This document shows positions 17,043 to 26,225 of a DNA stretch of 64,000 nucleotides, in pieces. The notes below the pieces were generated by a model. That model was not told the origin of the DNA, ran no database searches, and worked only from the letters and a program-made list of their open reading frames with translations. Numbering within the stretch: position 1 is the first letter of the stretch; every line of letters begins with the position of its first letter. Source of the stretch: JBMOKU01 sp049324315 (lineage in GTDB: Bacteria > Bacillota > Clostridia > Peptostreptococcales > Thermotaleaceae); contig JBMOKU010000033.1 of the NCBI GenBank assembly GCA_049324315.1, positions 186,001 through 250,000 on the forward strand. Reading direction: 5' to 3'. The position numbers and the translations under genes are program-made.

Positions 17043-18641
17043 TTACTTATACGCTGCTTCCGCCTCTTCTTCAATCCCCTCATGATCAACGGCCAATTTT
17101 ATAACAGCTTCTGTTGACGTATTGACTGCCTGTATATTTTTTAATTTTAAATGGTTTATATTATGAAAATAGAAACCGTTTCTACACATCGGCTCAATAA
17201 AATCCATCATAGCTGCATAGCCTGGCTTTGCATTTTCACGGAAGTCTACATATATATCTTCCATGTCTATTTTTTCAATTTTCCGTTCAGGCAATCCATA
17301 GAAAAATGCTGCCGCTACTTCTGCATTTTTACATCGTATGTTCTTTAAATAAATATTTTTTATATAAGGTGTTCGTTCATCCACCGGCAGCGGTTCTTTG
17401 CTCCACACATATTCTACATGTCCGTCTATATCGCAAAAATAAAAAGCGTTGATGACAAAGGGTGTCAATACACCATCCATTTGTATATCCTGTACATGGA
17501 TTTCATCAATAATCCCTGTTTCCCCTCTTCCTCTTCTGGTTTTTATCCTTATTCCCCTGTCCGTATTTTGAAATAGGCATTTTTCTACATAAATATGGTT
17601 AACACCTCCGGACATCTCACTGCCAATGGTAACAGCGCCATGCCCGTATTCCATAAAACAATTTCTAATGAAAATATTTTGAGATGGCATCTTTTTCTTC
17701 TTACCCATGTACAGCTTTCCGGATTTGATGGCTATGCAATCATCACCAACGGAAAACAATGTCCCTAAAATCAAAACATTCTTACAGGATTCAGGATTAA
17801 TACCGTCCGTATTTGGGGAATCGGGAGGATTTTCAACACGAAGATTGATAAATTTTAGATCTTCACACATTAGAGGATGTACGGTCCATGAGGGTGAGTT
17901 TTTTATCGTTATACCTTCAACCAATACATTTTTGCACTCCGTTAAAAAAATGGTCCTGGGTCTCCAAGCCCTTCTTTTTTCCTTTGGTCTCTCCCACCAT
18001 GTTTCAAAAGAAGCATTCCCATCTAGAATGCCCTCCCCTATAATATTTATATTCTCTACATGGATACCCGTTAGCAAGCTGGCATAACTGTCCATGGGGT
18101 CTCCTTCCCATGAACCCAAGTAATATTCCTCCAATTCATCATAACTGGTTAATACCCCTTGCAGTACAGGGTATCTATCCCTTTCTTTCACCCCTAGCAG
18201 CACAGCATCCTTTTCAAAATGAAGGTTTATATTGCTTTTAAGGAACAGAGGCGTGGTCAAGTACGTTCCCTTTGGAATCAATACCCTTCCGTTTTCAGGA
18301 CAAGCAAGAATGGCTGCTTGCAAAGCCGACGTATCCAGTGTGACGCCATCGCCAATAGCACCAAACTTCCTTACATCTACCGTTGCAGATTCAGGTTTCG
18401 TCCTTACTGTAATTTCCTGGCTTTTTTCCTTTGTTTCAATATCTTCAACATATAGGGTATACGCCGTAGCCGGCTCCAAATGATTTATTGTCCAGACATT
18501 TTTCTCAAGGGTCTCAATGCGCTTTTGTTCTACATATAGATTGACCTTATTAGGCAGATAGTAACTATGACTATTTTCGATTTCAATGGAAAGAGTTCTG
18601 GAAGTTATAGCAACAACTTGTAATTTTAGTATAGTGACCAC
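17043..18641 (-). CDS. Glycoside hydrolase family 28 (exo-polygalacturonase type)
   Basis: About 530 residues. An N-terminal fibronectin-III-like domain (1-85) precedes the GH28 right-handed beta-helix. Catalytic motifs are intact: NTD (277-279), DD (300-301), GHG (333-335) and RIK (365-367). The FN3 plus GH28 layout and lack of a signal peptide fit cytoplasmic exo-polygalacturonases acting on imported oligogalacturonides. It is the last gene of the operon, six bases after the permease. The annotated GTG at 18641 is almost fused to its ribosome site (AAGGAG). The better-spaced in-frame codon is ATA at 18632, so the true start is uncertain. Confidence 0.9.
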   Translation of the reverse strand: MVTILKLQVVAITSRTLSIEIENSHSYYLPNKVNLYVEQKRIETLEKNVWTINHLEPATAYTLYVEDIETKEKSQEITVRTKPESATVDVRKFGAIGDGVTLDTSALQAAILACPENGRVLIPKGTYLTTPLFLKSNINLHFEKDAVLLGVKERDRYPVLQGVLTSYDELEEYYLGSWEGDPMDSYASLLTGIHVENINIIGEGILDGNASFETWWERPKEKRRAWRPRTIFLTECKNVLVEGITIKNSPSWTVHPLMCEDLKFINLRVENPPDSPNTDGINPESCKNVLILGTLFSVGDDCIAIKSGKLYMGKKKKMPSQNIFIRNCFMEYGHGAVTIGSEMSGGVNHIYVEKCLFQNTDRGIRIKTRRGRGETGIIDEIHVQDIQMDGVLTPFVINAFYFCDIDGHVEYVWSKEPLPVDERTPYIKNIYLKNIRCKNAEVAAAFFYGLPERKIEKIDMEDIYVDFRENAKPGYAAMMDFIEPMCRNGFYFHNINHLKLKNIQAVNTSTEAVIKLAVDHEGIEEEAEAAYK

Positions 18642-18647
18642 TCCTTT

Positions 18648-19550
18648 TTATCCTTTAATACCACTGGTACTAATTCCTTCAACAAAATGTTTTTGAGCTG
18701 AGAAGAATAAAACGATGGAAGGAACCAATGCAAGCAAAGACATAGCAATGACTCTATTCCACGCAAATACTCCCGCCGTCGTATCCATTGACATTTTTAA
18801 TGCAATGGCTACAGGGTACTTTTCAACACTCGAAATATAGATCAACGGCCCCATAAAGTCATTCATTGACCACATGAACTGGAATAAGGCAACCGTAATA
18901 ATAGCAGGCTTCAGCAGCGGCAGCAAAATATATACTAGCGTTTGGAATGAATTGCAGCCATCTACAATAGCCGACTCATCTAATTCTCTCGGAATACTTC
19001 TAAAGAACTGAATTAGCATGAAAACGAAAAATGCATCCACAGCAAAGCCTGCGTCAATAAAAAGGGGATAAAACGAATCAAGCATGCCGAAGGTTTTCCA
19101 TAAGAGATAACTTGGTATTCTCAATATGATCTTGGGCAAAAATAAAGTCCCTATCAAAAGAGCAAAGAGAAATTTTTTATATCGAAAATTAAATCTTGCG
19201 AAGCCATATGCTGTAAAAACACTGGAGATAACCGTCAAAACAACCCTTGGAATCACATATTTAAAGGTGTTGATAAAATATGTTGTAAATGTATACTCTG
19301 TAGAGGTTTTCCATCCTTCAATATATGAGGTAAAATCAATTCTCGGAGGCAATACACCAATAGAGGTAAAAATTTCACTGTTTGTCTTGAAGGATGCTCC
19401 TATTAGCCACAGAAGGGGATAGAACATAATAAAAGCTATGGCGGTTAAAATAAAATATCTTGTTAATACCTTTATCTTCTTTATGCTTTCTCTTCTTTTA
19501 TGCACTTGCTTTGATTTTGTTTTCATTATAAGCTCTGGTTTTACCACCAT
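18648..19550 (-). CDS. Carbohydrate ABC transporter permease, MalG/LplC type
   Basis: The 300-residue inner-membrane protein has six predicted helices and the EAA-loop motif (ESAIVDGCNSFQTLVYILLP) that contacts the ATPase. The C-terminal GISTSGIKG is typical of MalG-type sugar permeases. ATG at 19550 is chosen because GGGAGG precedes it and it lies one base after the stop codon of the first permease; the longer ORF reads through that gene in another frame. It works with the upstream permease and the binding protein to import oligosaccharides, here probably galacturonides. No ATPase gene is present. Confidence 0.92.
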   Translation of the reverse strand: MVVKPELIMKTKSKQVHKRRESIKKIKVLTRYFILTAIAFIMFYPLLWLIGASFKTNSEIFTSIGVLPPRIDFTSYIEGWKTSTEYTFTTYFINTFKYVIPRVVLTVISSVFTAYGFARFNFRYKKFLFALLIGTLFLPKIILRIPSYLLWKTFGMLDSFYPLFIDAGFAVDAFFVFMLIQFFRSIPRELDESAIVDGCNSFQTLVYILLPLLKPAIITVALFQFMWSMNDFMGPLIYISSVEKYPVAIALKMSMDTTAGVFAWNRVIAMSLLALVPSIVLFFSAQKHFVEGISTSGIKG

Positions 19551-19551
19551 A

Positions 19552-20430
19552 TTACTTTCCTCCCGTATCAGAATAGAAGACCCAGTATTTTGAAGACTTA
19601 AATACAACAACTGTAAAGGCCATGATGATGACAAAGAGTACCCATGATAGGGCACTGGCATATCCCATATTGAAATATTTGAAGGAATGATCGTAAATTA
19701 AAACGGGAAATAAATATGTTGATTTTAAAGGTCCCCCTCCTGTAATCAGATATGGACCGTTGAATTCTTGGAATGCATGAATGAGCTGCATAACAAAGTT
19801 AAAAAAGATAACGGGCGTTAATAACGGAATCGTAACCCTTGTAAACGTTACAAATGGATTTGCTCCATCAACTGCAGCAGCATCATACAATTCTTCCGGT
19901 ATTTCCTTCAATGCTGCTAAGAAAATAACCATGGACGATCCAAACTCCCATACTTTTAATAGTGTTAATGTGAACATTGCAGGGCCCGGTGAGCCAAACC
20001 AGTTGATTGGATCTGCTCCAAATAAGCTTAAAACTTGATTGACCAACCCTGAAGTCGAGAATAAAAATCTCCATAATACTGCAATGGCGACATTTGCTCC
20101 TAAGATGGAAGGAACATAATATGCCGTTCGGTAAAAACTAATACCCTTTAATTTAAAATTAAGAATAAATGCAATGAATAAAGCAAAAGCCAGCTTAAGG
20201 GGAACCGTCAGAAACACATACTTAAATGTTGCCGTTAAAGATTTCCAAAAATCTTGATCTTCTGTAAACATTCGAACATAATTAGCAAATCCGATAAATT
20301 TAGGCGATGAAATAATGTCATACTTTGTAAAGCTTAGTACCAATGAAGTAACAAATGGGTACGTTGTAAATATCAGAAATCCCAAAATCCAAGGCATGAC
20401 ATATAATAAACCTTTACGTTGTTTTTTCAT
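19552..20430 (-). CDS. Carbohydrate ABC transporter permease, MalF/LplB type
   Basis: The 292-residue membrane protein has six predicted helices, the N-terminal PWILGFLIFTTYPFV pattern of CUT1-family permeases and the EAA loop (ELYDAAAVDGANPFVTFTRVT). It pairs with the downstream permease. ATG follows GGAAGGGAG. A strong hairpin separates it from the binding-protein gene upstream, a common way to keep permease levels below binding-protein levels. Confidence 0.92.
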   Translation of the reverse strand: MKKQRKGLLYVMPWILGFLIFTTYPFVTSLVLSFTKYDIISSPKFIGFANYVRMFTEDQDFWKSLTATFKYVFLTVPLKLAFALFIAFILNFKLKGISFYRTAYYVPSILGANVAIAVLWRFLFSTSGLVNQVLSLFGADPINWFGSPGPAMFTLTLLKVWEFGSSMVIFLAALKEIPEELYDAAAVDGANPFVTFTRVTIPLLTPVIFFNFVMQLIHAFQEFNGPYLITGGGPLKSTYLFPVLIYDHSFKYFNMGYASALSWVLFVIIMAFTVVVFKSSKYWVFYSDTGGK

Positions 20431-20461
20431 ACTTAGCTCCCTTCCGTCAATCTATCATTGA

Positions 20462-20496
20462 AGTTTAAGAGAAGAAATATTTTCTTCTCTTAAACT
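20462..20496 (-). promoter_or_regulatory. Intercistronic hairpin between binding protein and permeases
   Basis: AGTTTAAGAGAAGAAA and its exact complement form a 16-bp perfect stem with a TAT loop, 12 bp after the SBP stop codon. There is no long T tract, so partial termination or mRNA 3'-end protection is more likely than full termination. Confidence 0.6.
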
Positions 20497-20507
20497 CACC
20501 ACCTAAA

Positions 20508-21830
20508 TTACTGTGCAATTTCTTTTAATACATTCTCTACATTATCATACAAATATTGTGCGCCACTATCTACATCAAGTTCACCGTATGCCAATTTTTC
20601 AATGGTTTGTCTGTAAACATCCTGTAACCTTGAATGTTCAAAATATGGGCTGATTCCTAAACCTTTATTTTCCAGAACTAGCTCCGTTCCCTCATATTCA
20701 AGACCTGATAATGCCCCTGATGATTGCAATGTATCTTGAGCTGCCTTACTGATAGGAATACCTCTAGATGTGCCTAATATCTTTACTCCTTCAGGATCAT
20801 TTAATAAGAAATTTAAGAATTTGGCTGCTTCTTCCGGATGCTTTGTATCCTTATTAATGGAGAATAACATGGAAGGCTTCACAATCCAACCTTTGCTCTT
20901 GGCATTTTCTAAAACAGGTAGATTTCCTGATACAAGTACTTGATTCTGTTCCGTTAATGGCTTTTCATATTTACCTACAGAACTAGTCCATTCCAGCACA
21001 CCTGCATATTTTCCTTCTATCCAGTTGGACATTTGATGCAATGGAGCTTCTGCACCGCCGCCTTCACCAGCTCTCTCAAGGGCGTCTGCAACGACTCCTT
21101 TATCTACAAAATCTTTATACAGCTTTAAACCTTCCTTAATATCTTCTACTGTAAACAAAAGCTTTCCATCATTACTGATAAATTGTTTTCCTGTTTTTTG
21201 CTCTGCATACACCATGCCTAAAATCCAAGCGCTATAGGAATCTAAGTCAAATGGATAATACCCTTTTTTGTTAAACTTTTCTGCAGCGGCATAGAAATCA
21301 TCCCATGTTTCCGGTATTTCTGCACCAAATTGATCAAAAGTCGTCTTATTGAAGTATAAGGTTCTACCTGTTAATGACACAGGTATACCATTGAGCTTTC
21401 CATCTACCTCTGCATATTCCAAAATATCTTTCGGATAGTTGCTTAATCCTAGCTGATCCGATAGGGTGTTTAAATCATAGAAACCATTTCCGTCCTTAGA
21501 GAATATCGTAAGCCAGTTCCAGTTAATCTGCATTACGTCTGGCGCGGTACCGCCAGCCAGTTGGGTTGTAACTTTTTCCTGATGTCCTTGCCATCCGCCA
21601 TATTCTGCTTTAATCTTGATATTTGGATTTAACTCTTCAAATTTTTTGATAGCATCTAAGGTAGCCTTATGTCTTTCATCTCCCCCCCACCAATTGACTC
21701 TGAGGGTTACTACTTCGTCTTGTTTTTCTTCTGTCTGTTCCGTACTTACTTCTGTTTTATTGGATCCGCCACAAGCTGCCAATGATAGAACCATTGATAA
21801 AATCAAAAGAATACTTAAAAACTTTTTCAT
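20508..21830 (-). CDS. Sugar ABC transporter substrate-binding lipoprotein
   Basis: The 440-residue protein has a lipoprotein signal peptide (MKKFLSILLILSMVLSLAAC) with lipobox LAAC, so it is anchored outside the membrane through Cys20. The mature part has the extracellular solute-binding family 1 pattern (TLRVNWWGGDERHKAT, then TTQLAGGTAPDVMQINW). It would capture oligosaccharides for the two permeases downstream; the gene neighbours point to galacturonides. ATG follows AGGAGGG. Second gene of the operon, after GH105. Confidence 0.93.
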   Translation of the reverse strand: MKKFLSILLILSMVLSLAACGGSNKTEVSTEQTEEKQDEVVTLRVNWWGGDERHKATLDAIKKFEELNPNIKIKAEYGGWQGHQEKVTTQLAGGTAPDVMQINWNWLTIFSKDGNGFYDLNTLSDQLGLSNYPKDILEYAEVDGKLNGIPVSLTGRTLYFNKTTFDQFGAEIPETWDDFYAAAEKFNKKGYYPFDLDSYSAWILGMVYAEQKTGKQFISNDGKLLFTVEDIKEGLKLYKDFVDKGVVADALERAGEGGGAEAPLHQMSNWIEGKYAGVLEWTSSVGKYEKPLTEQNQVLVSGNLPVLENAKSKGWIVKPSMLFSINKDTKHPEEAAKFLNFLLNDPEGVKILGTSRGIPISKAAQDTLQSSGALSGLEYEGTELVLENKGLGISPYFEHSRLQDVYRQTIEKLAYGELDVDSGAQYLYDNVENVLKEIAQ

Positions 21831-21883
21831 TACATACGCCCTCCTTTTTTATTTAAAAGATGAGTTCACAACCTAAATATTCA

Positions 21884-22966
21884 CTACTTTTCCAGTAGAA
21901 GCATTTCACTGTATGCCATCATCAGGGCCCCTACCCCTTTTGGATCGTTTTCAATAATTTGTTCAGATATATAATATTCGTAGCTGCCATCCCTATAGGG
22001 TGTATTTCCTAGACCAGCCACCCCGCAGATACCATCTAAAATAAATTTGTCTCCTGTAGCAATTAAATATTTCTCGATGGTTCCCTGGAATGCATGCTTT
22101 CCATATTCCTTATACCCTCTGGGGAGAAACCCTAGTCTTGCTCCTTTTAACAATGTATACGCCATCATAAGCGTTGCAGAAGCTTCTAGATAATTACCTT
22201 CTCTTTCTCCTTGGTCTATGACCTGGTACCACATACCCGTTTGCCTGTCTTGATACTTCAGCAATCCATCAATTGCCTCCTTGAAAACAAGTATAAGCTG
22301 CTCATATTCGAAAAGAAGGTCCTTTGGGATTTTTTCTAGTACATCTATCAACGCCATCACATACCAACCCATTGCTCTTCCCCAAAAGCAGGCCGATACC
22401 CCGGTTTCTTTACTGGCCCAGACTTCTTGTCTGCTTTCATCGCAGCCATGATAGTATAGTTCCTTTTCACTGTTTCTTAAAAGTTTTCGAACATTCATAA
22501 ACTGGTTAAAAGTATCCTTATAACTTTTTCTGTTATTCACTAGAATTTCATATTGGATGTAAAATGGTTGTGCCATATATAAACCATCCAGCCAAATTTG
22601 ATGAGGATATATTTTCTTATGCCAAAACCCTCCGCTCTCAGTTCTTGGATGTGATTTTAGCTGTGTGTATAAAGCATCCATTGCCTTCCTATATTTAATA
22701 TCTTTTGTTTTTTCATACAAGCCAAATAATACTTTGCCGGAATTAATGTTATCAATATTATAATCTTCCATATTATAATTTCTTATGGAACCATCTGAGT
22801 CTATACTTTCGGTCATATATTTATAAATAAACTCATAGTAGTTCTCATCTTTTGTTACCTTATATAAATCCTCAGCCCCTTTTAATACACAACCGTCTTC
22901 ATAATTCCACTTATCTTTATAATTTTTGTAGTTTGCCAAGTAGTTTTCAATAAAACATTGAATCAC
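21884..22966 (-). CDS. Glycoside hydrolase family 105 (unsaturated galacturonyl/rhamnogalacturonyl hydrolase)
   Basis: The 360-residue (alpha/alpha)6-barrel enzyme removes the unsaturated uronic acid left by pectate or rhamnogalacturonan lyases. Motifs of the YteR/YesR family are visible: WLDGLYMAQPF (125-135) with the catalytic Asp127, and FWGRAMGWY (194-202). There is no signal peptide, so it acts in the cytoplasm on imported products. It is the first gene of the operon. The GTG start at 22966 follows AAAGGGGGGG; a promoter and cre site lie just upstream. Confidence 0.92.
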   Translation of the reverse strand: MIQCFIENYLANYKNYKDKWNYEDGCVLKGAEDLYKVTKDENYYEFIYKYMTESIDSDGSIRNYNMEDYNIDNINSGKVLFGLYEKTKDIKYRKAMDALYTQLKSHPRTESGGFWHKKIYPHQIWLDGLYMAQPFYIQYEILVNNRKSYKDTFNQFMNVRKLLRNSEKELYYHGCDESRQEVWASKETGVSACFWGRAMGWYVMALIDVLEKIPKDLLFEYEQLILVFKEAIDGLLKYQDRQTGMWYQVIDQGEREGNYLEASATLMMAYTLLKGARLGFLPRGYKEYGKHAFQGTIEKYLIATGDKFILDGICGVAGLGNTPYRDGSYEYYISEQIIENDPKGVGALMMAYSEMLLLEK

Positions 22967-23023
22967 TTAACCCCCCCTTTCCATCAAATGAATCATACTT
23001 TTTAACAAAAATATTTGCTCTCC

Positions 23024-23037
23024 GGAAAACGTTTACA
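23024..23037 (-). promoter_or_regulatory. cre (CcpA) site at the head of the pectin operon
   Basis: On the minus strand TGTAAACGTTTTCC matches 13 of 14 positions of the cre consensus. It lies about 5-18 bases downstream of the predicted transcription start, so CcpA binding would block the operon in rich sugar. Confidence 0.7.
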
Positions 23038-23048
23038 GATTAAATTAT

Positions 23049-23077
23049 ATAATATTATGAATCTTTAATCTTTTCAA
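23049..23077 (-). promoter_or_regulatory. Promoter of the GH105-ABC-GH28 operon
   Basis: TTGAAA, a 17-bp spacer and TATTAT on the minus strand, 83 bp upstream of the GH105 start codon. An alternative -10 (TATAAT) a few bases on has a poor spacer. Confidence 0.55.
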
Positions 23078-23177
23078 TTTTTGTTCTCATTTTTGCTTTT
23101 ATACATATTTTGTCATGATTTTTTATTGCGGTGGAGAATTTCATGCTAGATGATACTGTAAAAGGCTGCTTTGCTGC

Positions 23178-23214
23178 CAAAGAAAAAAGGAAAGCCTAGC
23201 GTCTGCTTTCCTTT
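23178..23214 (-). terminator. Terminator of msrA
   Basis: AAAGGAAAGC and GCTTTCCTTT form a 10-bp stem followed on the minus strand by TTTTTTC. Confidence 0.7.
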
Positions 23215-23240
23215 AAAAATCACTATCGTAAGGTAGTTTT

Positions 23241-23267
23241 GCGGGACGGCACAGAGACCGCCCCTAC
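23241..23267. repeat. Short palindromic intergenic repeat (GGGNGGC...GCCNCCCCTAC type)
   Basis: GCGGGACGGC..ACC GCCCCTAC-type imperfect palindrome, GC-rich in an AT-rich gap. A second member with the same CCCCTAC end is at 29858-29883. Confidence 0.45.
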
Positions 23268-23309
23268 AAAAGAAAATATATCTTTTTCTAGGAGCGTACA
23301 TTTATATGG

Positions 23310-23864
23310 TTATTCGTAAATATCGTAATATTCATCGCCCCAATATTTTTTTATAAATTCATCACGACCGGATATTTTTCGGTCTTCTTTATATTCCACA
23401 GGATTTTTCTTGTAAAAATCTTGATGATATTCCTCTGCATCATAGAAAGTAGCTGCCGGAAGTATTGGTGTAATGACAGGATCGGGGAACCTGCCGGACT
23501 GGTCCAAAGCCTTTTTGGATACCTCTGCCTGGTCTCTTTGTTCCTCTGTGGTATAAAAGATAGCCGTTCTATAGGACGGGCCTCTGTCATGGAACTGGCC
23601 GCCGTCATCCGTGGGATCTACTTGTCTCCAATAAGCCTGTAGCAGTTTATCATAGCTGATCACCGTGGGATCATAGATTATTTTTACTACTTCATAATGC
23701 CCTGATGTCTGGGATTTTACATCCTTATAGGTAGGATTTTCTACATGACCACCTGTATATCCGGATTTTACTTCAAGGATTCCGTCCAAGACATGAAAAG
23801 GTGATACCATACACCAGAAGCATCCCCCTGCAAAGATTGCCGTTTCGTATTTTTTCTGATCCAT
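23310..23864 (-). CDS. msrA: Peptide-methionine (S)-S-oxide reductase
   Basis: The 184-residue cytoplasmic repair enzyme reduces methionine-S-sulfoxide in proteins. The catalytic cysteine is Cys15 in GGCFWC, followed by the family pattern SGYTGGHVENPTYKDV and HYEVVKIIYDP, with YHQDFYKKNP near the end. Length is typical of stand-alone MsrA. ATG follows GAAAGGGG. Monocistronic, with its own terminator. Confidence 0.96.
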   Translation of the reverse strand: MDQKKYETAIFAGGCFWCMVSPFHVLDGILEVKSGYTGGHVENPTYKDVKSQTSGHYEVVKIIYDPTVISYDKLLQAYWRQVDPTDDGGQFHDRGPSYRTAIFYTTEEQRDQAEVSKKALDQSGRFPDPVITPILPAATFYDAEEYHQDFYKKNPVEYKEDRKISGRDEFIKKYWGDEYYDIYE

Positions 23865-23907
23865 TCCAATAACCCCTTTCTATGGCTGTAAACATAGTTT
23901 CTACATC

Positions 23908-23974
23908 CGCTACGCCACGTGGACGGTTCCTCAGGCACATAATGCCAGACGAACTGTCTCCATGACTCCGCTAT
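23908..23974. repeat. Degenerate copy of the GC-rich palindromic element
   Basis: GGACGGTTC (from 23921) is opposed by GAACTGTCTCC (from 23951), followed by ATGACTCCGCTAT. The copy at 16742 has GGGGACAGTTC, GAACCGTCCCC and ATGGCTCCGCTAT in the same order. Confidence 0.45.
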
Positions 23975-24064
23975 CTCACTCAGAGTTGTAATTGCTTTAT
24001 TGCAACTTATATATCTACTATTATAGTATCACCGATCAAATACTACAATCATCATAGGCAGTAT

Positions 24065-24985
24065 TTACTCCGATTCCGGGGTATCTCCAACATCTTTCCA
24101 CATGGCCAGTTTTCGCTCCAGCATTCCCGTTGTAGCATATACTCCAATAAATACAAAGATTCCTCCGTAGATTTGAGCTCCCGTAATCTGCTGCCCGAGC
24201 ATCCAACTGATCATGGCTGTGAAAACGGGAATCAGATTTAAAAATATCCCGGCTTGACTGGCTCCAATCTGCCTAACAGAGATATTCCAAAAAACAAAGG
24301 AGCAAACCGACGGAAAAACGGTAATATAAAGGATTCCAATCATAGCTAATGAGCTAATTTCACCGATATCTATTCCTTCATACATAGCAAAAGGAGCCAT
24401 CATCAGCACCGCAAAGAAGGCAGACACAGCCGTGGCTGTAATGGGAGGAATCGTGGTTAGCCGTTTCCCTACGATGGAATATAACGTCCACACCACAATG
24501 GCAGCCAGCATCAGCAGATCACCTGTATTATATTCCATTTTAAGTATCTGTCCGAGGTTTCCTTGTGTCAAAACCACAAAAACGCCTATAAGAGAAATAA
24601 CAATTCCTACAGCTTGTATTCGGGAGATTCGCTCTCTAAGGAAAATCACAGAGAATAGCACCATCACACCGGGATTTAAAGCACTTACCAAGGCCGCATT
24701 GGTGGAAGAGGTATAATCTAACGCTGAATAAAGAAGGAGATTGTAGCAAATAATCCCCAGTATTCCCATAACAATCAGTGAAGGCCACGCCATCTTGATT
24801 TCACCCCATTTCGGCTTTTCAAAGAAAAGAGCAATAGGAAACAGGAGAAAACAAGCCAGCAGCCAGCGGGAAAATGTAATCCATAGCGGTGTCATCTCTG
24901 CTACCACATACTTTCCAAACACATAATTCCCTGCCCAAAATAAATTACACAGAATCAGCAGCAGCCAAACGCGATATTTACTCAT
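24065..24985 (-). CDS. EamA/DMT-family transporter
   Basis: The 306-residue inner-membrane protein has ten predicted helices in two EamA repeats: an N-terminal WAGNYVFGKYV and LYSALDYTSSTNAALVSALNP, then VVWTLYSIVGKRL and SVCSFVFWNISVRQIGASQAG. Drug/metabolite superfamily exporters of this type often release amino acids or other metabolites; the substrate is not predictable. Start ATG follows AAAGGGG at a slightly long distance. Single gene. Confidence 0.9.
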   Translation of the reverse strand: MSKYRVWLLLILCNLFWAGNYVFGKYVVAEMTPLWITFSRWLLACFLLFPIALFFEKPKWGEIKMAWPSLIVMGILGIICYNLLLYSALDYTSSTNAALVSALNPGVMVLFSVIFLRERISRIQAVGIVISLIGVFVVLTQGNLGQILKMEYNTGDLLMLAAIVVWTLYSIVGKRLTTIPPITATAVSAFFAVLMMAPFAMYEGIDIGEISSLAMIGILYITVFPSVCSFVFWNISVRQIGASQAGIFLNLIPVFTAMISWMLGQQITGAQIYGGIFVFIGVYATTGMLERKLAMWKDVGDTPESE

Positions 24986-25113
24986 GTCTTTTTACAACCC
25001 CTTTAATCGCTATCAAAAAATATCTTTACTATCTTTTATTATGTTTGTTTGTGGGTAATATACGTAGTAGAATATTCTTGAAAATATACATTCTAAAAAG
25101 GTGGTGATTATCC

Positions 25114-25374
25114 ATGAAACCTGTACTGATGTTTATGATGGAATCTTGTCCCTACTGCAAGGAAGCCAGTAAATGGATGGAAGAAGTCAAGAAGGAAAAT
25201 CCCAAATACTTTAATATTGAGATTACTACAATTGATGAAAGAATTCAACCTGGTATTGCTAACAAATATGACTATTATTATGTACCTACATATTATATTG
25301 ACGGTAAAAAAGTCCATGAAGGAGCCGTTTCCAAAGATATTGTACGTGAAGTATTTGAAAAAGCTTGTGAATAG
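25114..25374 (+). CDS. Glutaredoxin/thioredoxin-like thiol-redox protein
   Basis: The 86-residue single-domain protein has the redox pair CPYC (Cys12, Cys15) after the first beta strand and the cis-proline region VPTYYIDGKKVHEGAVS. This is a small glutaredoxin-fold thiol-disulfide protein acting in the cytoplasm, probably reducing disulfides or accepting electrons from thioredoxin reductase. ATG follows AAAGGTGGTGA. It is monocistronic, ending in a strong terminator. Confidence 0.85.
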   Translation: MKPVLMFMMESCPYCKEASKWMEEVKKENPKYFNIEITTIDERIQPGIANKYDYYYVPTYYIDGKKVHEGAVSKDIVREVFEKACE

Positions 25375-25383
25375 CTGATATTG

Positions 25384-25427
25384 AACAAAAGAGAAATTCT
25401 AAAAAATCTAGAATTTCTCTTTTGTTT
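25384..25427. terminator. Bidirectional terminator
   Basis: AACAAAAGAGAAATTCTA and its exact complement form an 18-bp stem with a short A-rich loop and a T tail, between the thiol-redox gene and the convergent exonuclease gene. Confidence 0.85.
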
Positions 25428-25469
25428 ACAGGAATAGTCAACGCAAATTCTGTGTTTGTATTATTAAAG

Positions 25470-26225
25470 TTAAACACATATTTCCAGAACCACTGGACAA
25501 TGGTCACTGCCCATGATATCCGGATGAATTTGTGCATCTTTTAGCATGTCTTTTAATCTTTCAGATACAATAAAATAGTCAATTCTCCAACCTACATTCT
25601 TCGATCTGGCCTGTCCCATATAGGACCACCAAGTATACGCACCTTCCTTATCCGGGTAGAAATATCGAAAGGTGTCTATAAAGCCGGCACCCAGCAGTTC
25701 TGTCATCTTTTCCCGTTCCTCGTCTGTAAAGCCTGCATTTCTTCTATTGCTTTTTGGATTTTTTAGATCAATTTCTTTATGGGCTACATTCAGATCGCCG
25801 CAAATGATAACAGGCTTTACGGAATCCAACGCCTTCAGATAGCTTCTGAAAGCATCTTCCCATACCATTCGATAATCAAGCCTAGCCAGCTCTCTTTGTG
25901 AATTTGGCGTATATACGGTAATCAAATAGAATTCTTCGAATTCTAAGGTGATGACTCTTCCCTCCTGATCGTGCTCAGAAATTCCTATACCATAGGTAAC
26001 CGATAAGGGCTTTTTCTTCGTAAATACCGCTGTACCAGAATAACCTTTCTTCACTGCATAATTCCAGTAGTGCTCATATCCACTCAAAGCTAAATCGATT
26101 TGTCCTTCTTGAAGCTTTGTTTCCTGAATGCAAAATATATCCGCATCCATTTCCTTAAAATATTCTAAAAATCCCTTACCTGTACAAGCCCTAAGGCCAT
26201 TAACATTCCAAGAAATCAGTTTCAT
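25470..26225 (-). CDS. exoA: Exodeoxyribonuclease III / AP endonuclease
   Basis: The 251-residue DNA-repair nuclease of the Xth family cleaves at abasic sites. Family motifs are KLISWNVNGLRA at the N-terminus, QETKLQ with the metal-binding Glu, CGDLNVAH, the YTWWSY segment with GWRIDYFIVS, and the C-terminal GSDHCPV catalytic dyad. ATG at 26225 is chosen because GGAGGATAT precedes it and homologs start MKLISWN; the longer ORF adds 21 unsupported residues. Confidence 0.95.
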   Translation of the reverse strand: MKLISWNVNGLRACTGKGFLEYFKEMDADIFCIQETKLQEGQIDLALSGYEHYWNYAVKKGYSGTAVFTKKKPLSVTYGIGISEHDQEGRVITLEFEEFYLITVYTPNSQRELARLDYRMVWEDAFRSYLKALDSVKPVIICGDLNVAHKEIDLKNPKSNRRNAGFTDEEREKMTELLGAGFIDTFRYFYPDKEGAYTWWSYMGQARSKNVGWRIDYFIVSERLKDMLKDAQIHPDIMGSDHCPVVLEICV

